The notes beneath the pieces were generated by a model. That model searched no databases and was not told the DNA's origin. It worked only from the letters and a program-made list of their open reading frames with translations. Shown in pieces: positions 33,940 to 45,378 of a DNA stretch of 64,000 nt. Every line of letters starts with the position of its first letter. Position 1 is the stretch's first letter. The stretch covers positions 2,833,151 to 2,897,150 of the forward strand of contig CAJINV010000007.1 in assembly GCA_905178155.1 (NCBI GenBank), written 5' to 3'. This stretch comes from Amoebophrya sp. A120 (lineage: Eukaryota > Sar > Dinophyceae > Syndiniales > Amoebophryaceae). A program made the position numbers and the translations under genes.

Positions 33940-35843
33940 TCGTGGCTTTGTTTCAGTTTTTTTGACCAGAAGTCGCAGGAGCTAAACCTCCATCCAATGG
34001 ATCAAAGGCGCACGACGCCGAAGACAAACCAAATACCCTGATGAGACGTGGGCGGCAGAGTACCCTCGTATTTCGGCGCTGCAGGTTAAGGTCTACTGTC
34101 TCATTTGGATTCGCCCACCTCGTCATCTATCTCATGACAGAAGATAGGATGAAGATGAAGTTCCCCTCGCACTCATTAAATCAACACGACTCCTTTCACT
34201 TAACAGAACAAAAGAACGCTGCTGAGCACAGGCTTGGAGCGCAACAAATCTGTGCCAGCATCTTAATCCTATTTCTTCGAGCAGCTTGTCTTCATTTCTC
34301 GTCCCCTTCCGCAGATCTTCAAATTGTGTTTGCCACAAATATTGCTTTTCGTTTACCTATGTACATTTTCATTTGCAACGTGCGAAACGGTTTTTTGTTT
34401 CTCAGAACTTTGAAAACTTGAGTGAGATTCGCGACTGCGCCTTTGGCTAGCCGGTGTTGAACGACGTATCGGAAAGAGCTGCATGCGCCTACAAGATGAC
34501 ACACGATGATCTACAACATACTGAAATTTTCGCATAGTCTTAAACTTTTGATGATGATGCTTTGAGAACGAGCTGCAGTGTGGCACCCTTGCAGAATAAT
34601 TCGTACTGCTCTCCAACACAAACTCGGACCCAACTACGAAGGACTCAAAATCTTTCCACCTGGTACTACTGCATCTAACACGCAATGAAAAAGTTTTCAT
34701 ACACACGAGGTGAGGGCCGCTACCAAGCGGCCAGCGGCTCATACAAAGAAAATACAAGAACTTTGGTAACAAGAGAACTACGGAAACTAAAAGTTGAAAC
34801 GACAACCAAATCCACCAACCTTCCAGACAACGAACAATGTTGCCCTACGCTTCCTGACTCTGATTTGGACTCCCCTCGTCGCCTCCTGCCGGCACTTGCA
34901 CTTCAACCTTGTCAGCTGCGACGGCATCACCCTCAGCGGGTGCAGCGGGGGTTTCGACAACCTATTATTTGACGATGAAATCGTGTGGCATCTTTCCTTA
35001 ATCGTAGACGTGTGCGTTTACAATGAAGTACATACACTCTGATCATCTCGCACGCTCTCGTTCTTCCCCCCAACACCCAAACGCACCTCATAGAACATAA
35101 TCGCAGTACGCAAAACGCAATAAGCCACTGACTGACCTACAAAAGCAAAGACGGCGCGCGGCGTGCTTTGTATTTGTCGCATGTGACAGCTGAGCCCTGA
35201 AGTGAAACGAATTTCAGTACAGGATTTGATTTTAAACTGCACAACGCCCGACTGTATTCACGTGACGCTGAGGTAAAGGAATCATTGTGCGTTCCGCAGG
35301 GAGAGCGACGCTGCTTAGCCGTAATTCTTTGAATCTGCGGCGTCTAAATCAATCATCTGTGCACGGGCTTATCCTTCGGTACATTTTCTAAATGAAGCGC
35401 TATTTTTCGGCGCTCAAATTTGGCACCAGTTCCCAGGTATTTACGCATCTTCGACAATGTCGGATCTTTCATAATATCAGTCGCAGACATAAATTGGATC
35501 TTGTACTACGTATGGCGTAGCTGCATTTCCCGATCGATTGTGCGGGCGGATAATTCTCTGTCGCTCTAAATACTATAATTCCTCACTTTTTCCGACCGGT
35601 ATTCCGATGAAATTCTCTCGTACTAAAAATTGAATTGTAACCTAACCTTACACTTTCATACACAACGCCAAGAAGCGTACGTAACGTCATCGTCTTGGGC
35701 TCGAATTTATAAACTCGCCTCCTCATTGTAGCAAAACACTCTTCCCTCTCGTCAGGGCCGCGTGGAATGAATCTAAAACCACGTTCTCGCCTCTGTATCA
35801 GCATCATGAAAAAATCTAATCCGACACAGAAAAAAAGGACTTA
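33940..35843. other. Intergenic spacer (1.9 kb)
   Basis: AT-rich, only short reading frames on both strands; no domain, RNA gene or repeat recognised. Presumably 3' UTR of the pyrophosphatase gene on the right and 5' flank of the 91-aa gene on the left. Confidence 0.5.
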
Positions 35844-38800
35844 TCACAAGGCATTTGCCGGACTGTTCTTAGGACTAGTGGAGCCAACAACTACCGGAAC
35901 AGATTCCGCGGTTTTGCCCTCCACTGGAACGCCTTCCGCGGTCGGGGTGGGCGGGGCGGATGGCGGGGCAAACTCGAGCGGATCCTTGAAGGAAAGCACA
36001 CCTTGCAAAATGAGCACAGCCGTGATGATCACGAAGACACCCAGGGGCACCATGCCCAGCCACCTGAGAGTAGGTTTTTTAATTTTTTAATTTTTTTTAA
36101 TAATTTGCCGTCAATTCCGGTTCGTCAAGAAGATCTACACTCTGCGATTGTGTCCCTCTCTAGATTAGAAGGTAGCAAAACAAAACCATATACCAGTCCT
36201 CGTAATCTTTGTTGTCCTTGATGATTGGGGCGATGAGCAAACTGACCATGGACATCAATTTGATCAGGATATTCAGTGCCGGCCCACTGGTGTCCTTGAA
36301 GGGGTCCCCGACGGTGTCGCCAATCACGCAGGCCTTTCCTTGCTCTGTCTTTTTGATCTTCAGCTTCTCACACAGCTTCTTTGAGTTGTCCCACGCGCCG
36401 CCGGCGTTCGACATCATGATGGCAATCATGGCCCCGGAAACGATGCTGCCTGTAGTTTGGATTTACGATATCATCATGGTCAGCTAGGTGCTGTACGAAG
36501 TAGCACTAGAGGAACCTTCATGTGTCTGCGGCACACTCAACAGTGCGGAAGGCATCTGCTGCAACTGGGTGTGATTCGCAATTGCAGTAAAGGATTCTAA
36601 ACTCAACAGACGCGATTTGAAAATTCTAGTAAAATCAAACATCTACTCAACACAAGTTGATATTCAAATCTTCTACCTGCCAACATTCCCATCAAGCACT
36701 TCGGTCCGATTGTGAAGCCGACAAACAACGGGGCCAAGACTGCGTAGGCGCCTGGGGCGATCATTTCCTTCACGGAGGACGCAGTGGAGATCGCGACGCA
36801 GCGGTCGCTGTCCGGCTCGACGTCTTCCTCCGGCGGGATTTCTTCGCCACGGCTTGCTCTTTCGATGGCGTTTCTCAGGCCCGGGATCTCCCGGAACTGC
36901 CTTCTTACCTCCTCGATAATTTCTGCCGCGGCTTTACCGACGGAGATCATGGTCAGCGCGCCGAACAGGTATGGAAGCATCGCGCCGAACAAGCAGCCCG
37001 CCATGGTGGACGCATCGCTGATATCAAAAATGATTATCGTGTTGCCCTGAACTTTCTGCTTCACATATCGCGAAAAAAAATCTTTCACTGTGTGATGAAC
37101 TTGTGATGCACAGTTTATTTACTGTCTTCCGTTCGGAAGCGCGTATGGGTAGTACTAAATTCATGCACGAGGACTGCTTCAATGATGCAAATTCCACAAC
37201 CCAAATCCCAACACAGCGCATAGGCGACACAATTTCCTGCACGCAAAATCGCCACAGTGAAACCTTTTTCTAATGCGATATGAAGGCAGCCATGAGCGAC
37301 AGGGCGGTGAGCACGGCGGAACCGATGGCAAACCCTTTTCCGGTGGCAGCGGTGGTGTTGCCCAGCGCGTCGAGCGAGTCTGTCTTTGCGCGGACGGAGG
37401 AGTCTAATCCCGCCATCTCGACGAGGCCGCCCGCGTTATCGGCGACCGGGCCATAGGCGTCCGTGGCCAGGGTGATACCGAGGGTGGAGAGCATACCCAC
37501 CGCGGCAATCGACACGCCGTAGGCAGGGTCGACTCCATCCGGGGTCAGTTCGGCGCAGGACAGAATCGTCGCCACCAGAATGACCGTGGGCGGACCGCAG
37601 GAAATCATACCAACGCCGATACCTGCAAGAACGTTGTAGAAGTCAATGATATAAAGAATTTTTTTTCGCTGGCACGGCACGAGCTTCATGCAAATCATTT
37701 GCGCATCGGGAACTAAATCGACAAGTCAAGCCCTAAACGGCGGCTTGGTGGTGCTTGCGCGCCTTTATTCTGAAAGTATCTCTGAACGTCAGACGTATGC
37801 AAGAACAAAAAACAGAACACCTTGAGTACCATTAAATACCTTGAATGACAACCGTTGCTGGCCCGGTCCTGCCGGCGTTTTTGATGGAGATGGTCGGGGA
37901 GAAGTCGAAGCTCGTGAAGTACTCGGTGACCTTACCGATGAGAATCCCGGAGAACAAGCCAATCAAGATGCAACCGTATAGCCTCCAGCCCTGCTCCGCA
38001 TTGTCGAACATCAAGAAGATCGCTACGGCGGCGAGCCCGATGAATAAAAAGCCCGCAGTGTACATACCTAGAGATTTGTTGGCGACGCACAAAATCTAAA
38101 TGTTTGGACCCAAATCTGCTGCAACGAAAAATGGTTCACAGTTTCTATCTCACGGATTCGTTCTTCTTATATTTTTTGCCAAATAAACACGCGGCCCACT
38201 TGTTTACATGCAGACAGGAACAACTACACCAACCCAGCTAATCTAAAAAATATGATTTGTGTTTGTACCCTTTTCCAGTGCCCACATGAGAGTTCCGAGA
38301 TGCACGTCCCAGCCCTTTCCTTCCTCTTTGGTCCCTACCATGAAGTAACCGGCGAACGAGCAGAAAATGCCAACGGACGCGAGGACGAAGGGCAGAGCCA
38401 TCAGAACTGGAGTGTCTCCGGCCAGCGTAGCCGCGGCAATGATGCTCCCCACGTAGGACTCAAACAAGTCCGCGCCCATACCGGCCACATCACCCACGTT
38501 GTCGCCCACATTGTCTGCGATCACTGCTGGGTTGTGTGGATCGTCTTCATCGATACCGGCCTCGACTTTGCCGACCTGAGGAAATTCATGTTGTCAACAC
38601 TCGTCCTTATTCGCGAACTTTTTATGTAAAGACGACATGCATTATTTCAACAAAGTACAACCGAAAACCTTAACCTACATCATGTAGAATTTGCACAATC
38701 TCCTTCTCTCCGGAAAAAGCCTGTCCACACTTCCATTCCTCTTTACTATTCACACATGATACCAAATCGGCCCCGACGTCCGCCGCCTTGGTGTAGATTC

Positions 38801-39663
38801 CGCCGGCCACACGCGCAAACAATGCGATAGAGCTTGCACCGACCCCAAACCCCGCGAGAATCTCCATCACCACCACCGGATCACGGTCGAGCGTCTGCAC
38901 CCAGAACATGAGGCTCAACCCGGAGAGTCCCAGGCCGACGACGGTGAAGCCCATAACAGAACCTGCCGTAAAGGCGGTTCTCAATCCGTCGTTCATGGAA
39001 CCAGACGCGCAAGCCGCGGCGGTGCGCACGTTCCCGTCAGTGGCGACAGTCATTCCCAGCCAGCCAGCCGCTCCGGAAAGGATTGCCCCGACAAAAAAGG
39101 CACCCATCACACGCACGCCGTCCGTTCCGGGGTTCTTCTGGGCCATAAGACCGGAGCTATCAGAGATGGGCTCCGCCCAGAAAAGGGCCAGCAGGACCAT
39201 ACCCAGGATGAAGACAAAGACGGCGAGAAATTTGTACTCGATCATCAGAAACGCCTTGGAGCCGCTTTTCACCTTCAGTTGTGCGTTCATTTTACATCTT
39301 CGTTCGATTTGATTTTGATGTCCAGCAAGCGCATCGATGTTGGAGCCAGCGGAATCAAGAACAACGAAGCCGGTTAGAAGCAAAAAAATAAAACTAAATT
39401 ACAGACGGTTATCACGAAAACGCTGACTCGTAAAGTCAATCCCGTACCTGTGCCGCCAGCTTGTCCAACTTTGGCACGCCGATGTCGGCGCCAATCTTTT
39501 GGCCCTTTATCGTCATTTGCAGAAACGCGATGAAAACCAGCGCCAGCGCCCCGGCGATGGTGCCCGGAAGCGCGATCCATACCGGCTCTTTCCATTTCGT
39601 ATACTCTATCACCGGGTCGCCGCCAAAACTGACCGGCGCTGCCGTGACCGTCGTTGTCGTCAT
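35844..39663 (-). CDS. Membrane proton-translocating pyrophosphatase (H+-PPase), K+-dependent type
   Basis: Eight exons, ATG at 39663, stop at 35844. Well-fixed GT-AG introns: 38576-38762, 38068-38268, 37623-37839, 36450-36676, 36064-36193. Exon 1 ends at 39448 (CAG|GTACGG); the acceptor near 39296 and the boundary between exons 5 and 6 (about 37280 to 37060) are not settled. The enzyme couples PPi hydrolysis to H+ pumping; in alveolates it sits in acidic vacuoles or acidocalcisomes. Seen: 'AADVGADL' joined across an intron to '[18 protein letters not shown]', '[11 protein letters not shown]', '[12 protein letters not shown]', '[16 protein letters not shown]', '[11 protein letters not shown]' and 'SNAGGAWDN' with the following '[19 protein letters not shown]'. 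Ala in 'NTTAAT', where the K+-independent class has Lys, indicates the K+-dependent class. More than a dozen membrane segments are expected, and hydrophobic stretches are present in each exon. Confidence 0.95.
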
Positions 39664-40924
39664 TCTGTGCAATGAATTCCTTCGAACAAAATCTTGACCT
39701 ATCTTCACTCTGCGGCGTAAAAATTAGTGAGACACAAGAAGAAATTGGTAAAGGGGCGTTCGTCGGCATACCGCTCAGGACCGCAATTTAGATTTTTCTC
39801 CCGGGACATAAAAAGTCACGACGCGCACACAAAACACAGGACAACACGTAAACCAGGTTGAACAACGAAAAAACGAGACAAAAGAACAAACGTCACCGGA
39901 AACACAAACAGTAAATGTTGCCAACGCCTGAACATGAAACTCGGATGCTTTTTTCCTTCGTACTTCGGCGAACGCTTTGCTGGGAGCGTCCAATCTTTAA
40001 ATGAGCTGGTACTTTGGACAATGCCCACATAAGATTTGCATCCCGCTTTCAAGGTAACGAAAGCCAAGATATCTGTGTTATTATAAAGCAGTTATTTCTC
40101 CCGAATCCCAAAAATTATCGTGATCTCTTCTAAATCATTCGTTACTTGCTTGTACAAGAACTTGTGATAAAAATATTGTCACATACCTGTTAATGTTATG
40201 TAGCTCGCACAGCAATGGTATAGTACACCCGGCAACTTCTCAATCAAAAAATTTAAAGAAGCGTAGACGCCCATCAGCCGGTCTGAGTGCTATCAGTTCC
40301 GATTATATCGTGACCATGTACGACGGCAAAATCTTCATTTCCTGGAAAATCAACCGCAGTGACACTTCTGTCGCTGATCTCTCATTAGTTTCCCGGTCGA
40401 GAAGATGAAGAACCCACAAAAAGATAAATTCCACGCTGACTAAAGAACGAGGACAATCTCTGACTACTTTCCTCGTTGTGTTGACAACTTCATTACGAAT
40501 ATGACCCATGTCGCACCAAAACCCCGTTGGGAAGATAAAAGAAGTATGATATGAATGTCGATAGGATAACCAAAACGAGGCTCGTTTTTGTTATTTTAAA
40601 TTTATTCGCGGTTTACTGGCGAGCCAGGTAGCTGCTTCGCCAACCATCTCGAATATGAAAGACGTACTTAGCCTTCTAAAATCTGAAAACCGGGCAGTGC
40701 GAGCGGAAAGCGGAGTCGCCAGCTGGGCAAAGATACTCCTCAGCGAAAAGGTCAGGGGCTCCCTGGTTGCGGCTGGACTGTACCCGAAAATCCAAATCTT
40801 CAAAATCATGGTTGTGCTTGTTGTAGGACAGATTCACAGGGCCCGTGGACGGATAGACGGGGAGCGTTTAGAACAAGATGGAGAAGTAGTCACTCACTTT
40901 CGAGACGAACTCGCAGTTGCTGTC
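39664..40924. other. Intergenic spacer (1.26 kb)
   Basis: AT-rich near 39900-40600. A plus-strand frame at 40655-41227 runs into the antisense of the transporter exon and is not considered coding. Confidence 0.45.
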
Positions 40925-43308
40925 CTACACTTGATCTTCTATTTCCTCTCCTCGGCTTCTGTTTTTCCTGTTGGTCGCCTCGTCGCCACAAGAGGATGCC
41001 GAAAAGCCAGAAGAGCGCTCCTCACTTTTCACCGGAATCTGTATGCGCGACAGCAGGTAAATTCCGACGAAGTTCAGACAAAACCCGGCGAAAACCCCGA
41101 CAATGTTCCGCGCTTCGTAGAACCCGTATTCCTGCCAGAACACCAGCCCGTAGCTGCACTCGAACAGAATGCTGCAGCCGTGGAAAGATGGCAACGATTG
41201 CAACGCGCCGAAGTAAAAGATCCCTAGGTTCTGCATCAGTGTACAGGAAACGGCCGCGAAGAGGAAGGTGACGGTCACGAGCAAAAACGCAAGGTTGTTC
41301 TCGGTTGCGCTTGCAGTTGGAGTTGCGCCACCATTGGCACTGGTGGTACTGTCACTGAAGCGAAACAGCTGCTCCGCCCGCACCAGGGTTGCTAACAGGC
41401 TGAAAACCGCCTTGGCACTGGTCACGCTCCAGCCGGAGAGCAGACCGGCAATGAAGTTGAATTGGACGCAGGAGATCTTGCCCAGCCCTGGGTGCGCATC
41501 GACCGACGTTTGCGGGCCGAGAAGAGCAGTGCTAGAGAACGTTGTTTCAGATTTGGCAAGAACCGGTTCCGGTTTTATTCCGCGTGCAGAAAAAAGCTCA
41601 GTTGAGACCATTGATGAAGCACTAGCTGTTGCAGCGCTCGTTTTTGGCGCCCCCGGTGTCACAGGAAACATTAGATCGCCGTCGACTTCATCACGAACAG
41701 GGTTTTGTGTTGCCAGACTTCGAACGCCCGGTAGTACATCTACGCGAGTGCCGAGATGAAATCCGTACTCGTCGCGCGCTGCGCGGCACGAAGGGACAGG
41801 TGTCGTTGTACCAGCGTCGTCCTTTGTTGCTATTGCTGCTGCGGGTCCTGCGTGCTGCTCAGCTTCTCCTTCTACTTGTCTATTGCCTTCCTGGTGGTAG
41901 TTTTCCTCCGCATCTTCTGTATCTGACAACAACGATGCGCCCGAGCGCGTACTGCTTCCACTGGAACTGTCTCCACGATACTTTTCATGTACCACGAGCA
42001 GTGGCTGTTCAGTTCTTTTCCCCCGTGTGAAGCATGAAAATTTCTTGTCAGGAAATTGGACGAGCTGCTGTGATGTTTGTGTTGTACTGCAGCTGTCTTT
42101 GAACTGCTGTTGTCTTTCTCGTCATGCAGCTCTGCCAACATGCTAGTAGATGTAGAACCTCCGCCGAGATAACTTTCTTCCGCCCTGGCTGCGTGTGCTG
42201 TGGTCCTTGTTCTGAAAGAATTCGCAACCCAGTGGTCCGGGGAGGTGTACGCCGTCGCGACTCCGCCTAGGAAATCGCAAGTGCTTCGTAAAACTACTTT
42301 GTCCGGCGTGTAGTCCTCTACTTCGCCTTTGCTCTTGATCCGCATGGCCGACGCTGGCAGGCCCAATGTTGTCACGTGCTCAGGCGTTCCTAAATCCTGC
42401 TGCGTCGCGTTTTGTTCACTGATATTCTTTTCCACAGGAACAAGCACTGTTACAACCGGTGGCGAGAACTTCTCCTCCCCCACTACCGTAGCAGCCTGCG
42501 GCTGCACACGACCACTTTCCTTGTTGAGAACCTCTCGAAACACCCGCACACCAACGGTTGCAATCAACACGACGCAGGCGAGAAAGAGACTGAGGAAGAG
42601 GGGGTGTAGGAAATTCTCCGCCAGCTGCGTCGCGTCCACGTTGCGCGCGTGTTCATCCGGTGGCTCAATACTGTGCAGCGAGATCAGCGCGGTGGCGGAA
42701 ATTAGGAAGACAGCGACGAAGAAATGGAGGCGGATCTGATAGATTATCATGGTGTGGTGTTCACGTAAGAAGTGCTGTCCGCGTTGAGAAGGGATGTAGC
42801 ACGCGACAAGCATCACTCAGTGATGAAGCCAAACGAGCAGGCAAAACAGGTGGAACATCATGAAATTATGCAGTATCAATACCAGTGTTTCCCCTAAAAT
42901 GCACGGCGCGAGGACGAAGTTGGTCAGGAGAGAAAACGGTGCCAGCGCCCCCAAGATCGACTGCGGTCCGATGGCAAACGCGACTCCGTGCAGGCCCTGG
43001 CCGGAAAGAAAAATCGCCAAACCAAGGAGCCATACCGGCTGTTTCAGAATGCTGCTCGCCTGCCGCTTCAAGTCCTGTTCGAGAACGCTATCTGCTTTGC
43101 CATGTAAGTCCGTGTTCTTAATATTTCCTTGTGCATTTTTCGCTACTTCATCCGGTGCCGCACGGCTTGGTACCGCGTTATTTCCTTCGCGGTTCAAGAG
43201 GCTCCATTTCTGCAGGACCAGCCCCAGATTTGTCAAAAAGGACCCGCAGAGGGAGAGGAAAATGGCGTAGAGCCAATTGTTGTTCGAACTGGTGGCTTCG
43301 GCGGACAT
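40925..43308 (-). CDS. NIPA-like (DMT superfamily) transporter, copy A, 744 aa
   Basis: Exons: 43308-42883, 42774-41993, 41951-40925; introns 42775-42882 (GT-AG) and a very short 41952-41992 (41 nt, GT-AG) needed to change frame. Exon 1 has the first membrane helices and the re-entrant block 'FAIGPQSILGALAPFSLLTN' ending 'LGE', equivalent to the NIPA 'FAPATLVTPLGALS...E' region. Exon 2 begins with a helix ending 'ALISLHSIEP' and a second helix, followed by a long Ser/Thr-rich cytosolic loop. Exon 3 adds four helices, including 'VSCTLMQNLGIFYFGALQS' and 'YGLVFWQEYGFYEARN'. NIPA proteins are Mg2+ transporters; the substrate here is inferred. It is a tandem paralogue of the gene at 45379-47543. 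Confidence 0.82.
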
Positions 43309-43380
43309 TTTACTCACTTCTTGCCAGGATGGCTGGGGGAGAACAAGAACTACAACTGCATAGATAGGCTACAAAATAAA

Positions 43381-43398
43381 TGTAGTAGTAGTAGTAGT
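43381..43398. repeat. GTA trinucleotide microsatellite
   Basis: Six tandem GTA units in the 5' flank of transporter copy A. Confidence 0.8.
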
Positions 43399-43529
43399 AC
43401 CCTCGTGATTCGGTGCACTTCTGATGGCACACGTGGAAACACGATTGGCACCAACGCACTTCTGATGGTGCGCGCAGGCACGGCGTCACAGAGACCCAGT
43501 GGCCAATGACTTATGTTTAGTGTTTTTAT

Positions 43530-43632
43530 GCTCCCCGACGGTGGAAGCAGCCACCAGGAGCCCAGGCCAGACGGAAGGTACTGAAACCCGGTAACGAACC
43601 CTCTCTCACTCCGGGGAGGTGCGAGCCACCTC
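43530..43632. other. Two adjacent strong hairpins, possible structured RNA
   Basis: Hairpin 1: GCTCC (43530-43534) pairs with GGAGC (43557-43561) outside an inner stem GGTGG/CCACC with loop AAGCAG. Hairpin 2: GAGGTG/CACCTC with loop CGAGC (43616-43632). They lie between the two transporter genes. No known RNA family is recognised. Confidence 0.3.
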
Positions 43633-45378
43633 GTGACAGCCACAAGCGGCGCCACCTAGTAATTGGGACTATTTATTAGACGGACTACCGCCGAGAGGCA
43701 AGAAAACTCGTTTAGAAGCCAAGCACGAAATGTTTTCTACCGCCTGGATTAGAAGACCAGACCCTAGGGGACTTAATGAAAGGCGTGCTGAAATTGACTT
43801 CCGAAGACGAATCTTCGAGCCTGTTGATCGCATAAGCTAAATTTTTTAGAACTAATTTTTTTTCCCTTCCGGGTAGAGCAGTCACTTCATCGAAGATCTT
43901 CATCGTCGCGCCCGGAGAACCGCATTTGTGATGCATTTCCATCAGCATACAGATCACGCTGCAATGATAAAGAGCAGTGAGAGACGCCTCCCTATTGGAA
44001 GTGCAAACTATATAATAGCAGCCTGAAATCTGAGTAAGGGCGTAAGCCCGCCTGTGTCTGAGAAGATGGAAATCGGCACAAAGTTGGTGATGGTAGAGTC
44101 TGGATCTGGAAAACCGATGGCACTGCAAAGAGGATGGGGAGGAAGGTGTCGTAGCGTATGTGTCCACCGCACCGTCGGGAGAAGAGACGCACTCCGCGAG
44201 GAAGTGGTGGTTATCTAGCCCGCGGCTCGCCTCCGGAGGAGCCGCCCAAGTAGCTCGCACGTTGCGTTCTTTCGTCGCTACCACTAGTCGAATAAAACCA
44301 TGTGCGTGATTGATAGTTCAACTTCATTCAAGCTCAATATATTAACTTCGGATGAAAAAAATTTTCAAGCTTGGGTGAAAGTCTCGGCATAGTTCTTGTT
44401 ACGAAGATAATGTTATTGATCAACAGCGAACCCCTCAAAAAGAAGGAGACCTGCAAGAGACGACTGTTCGAGGGCGAGAAAACCGTTGCATCAAGAACAA
44501 CCTTTTATTCTTGTTGACTGCCTATGTTGTTAATATCCATAAACACATTCCTAAGCCCCTACGAGTAGTGTGGGATTTTGCCACTCCATCTCTCTCTCTA
44601 TTGTCGAAGAACGAGATTACGAACAGCACGCGCATCACTCTTGATGGTGTTGGTGGTAAACCAACAAGCGAGGAGAGGGGATTTCAAAAGAACGCGCTTG
44701 CGCTTCGCATGAGAAAAGTTTGTTTACGATGAAATCATAATTTCGTTTTCGACCGGAAAAGTTGACAGCTCATTATTCTGTCCATGACCATGTTGATTGT
44801 GCCTGGTTTGCATGAATATCAACACCATTCTCCGTCTCCTGGTTTGCATGAATATCAACACTTAGCTGCATACTATACAGGAATATACTGTGAGACGAAT
44901 AACAGCATACGCAGAGAATGAAAGTCGCCTCCAAGAAGCACCCACTGACATTGAGTGACGCAGACACATATATTCAAAGTAAAAGCCGCTGTAGAAGTCG
45001 TGAGACAGCGAGTACTGCTCTCACTCAACCGATTCGTTTTTGCTCTTTCATTTAAACGTCTTTATCACACTGTCGCCGATCGATGTACCGGGGCTGGCGG
45101 TGAGGAGCACAAATGTAGATCGTCGATCCCCTCCCCACTCATCAACAGCTCTCGTTCCCGGGCTGCAAGATACCTCCGGTGCCGCATAGAAGAGCAGAGC
45201 CAGTCGACGGCCTGATCATGTTGATGATGTTGTGAAAAAATAAAAAATATGTTCATCTTGCAACGTAGCGGTTTGCAAAGCCAATGCCAAAGCGTATGCT
45301 GCACGACTCAACTTCGTCATGCAAAAATGAGCCGGTTGGACAGATAGATACAGAAGAACAAATCCGATTGCGCGTCAA
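43633..45378. other. Intergenic spacer (1.75 kb)
   Basis: A minus-strand frame at 43712-44284 has no ATG until residue 112 and no recognised domain, so it is not called. A 24-bp direct repeat is listed separately. The rest shows nothing. Confidence 0.45.
44802..44861. repeat. 24-bp direct repeat, period 36 bp
   Basis: CCTGGTTTGCATGAATATCA followed by ACAC occurs at 44802-44825 and again at 44838-44861, separated by 12 bp; both copies are identical. Confidence 0.85.

Noticed and set aside
43712-44284. 190-codon minus-strand frame
   Set aside because: It lacks an ATG until about residue 112, has no recognised domain, and lies in a spacer with no splice support.
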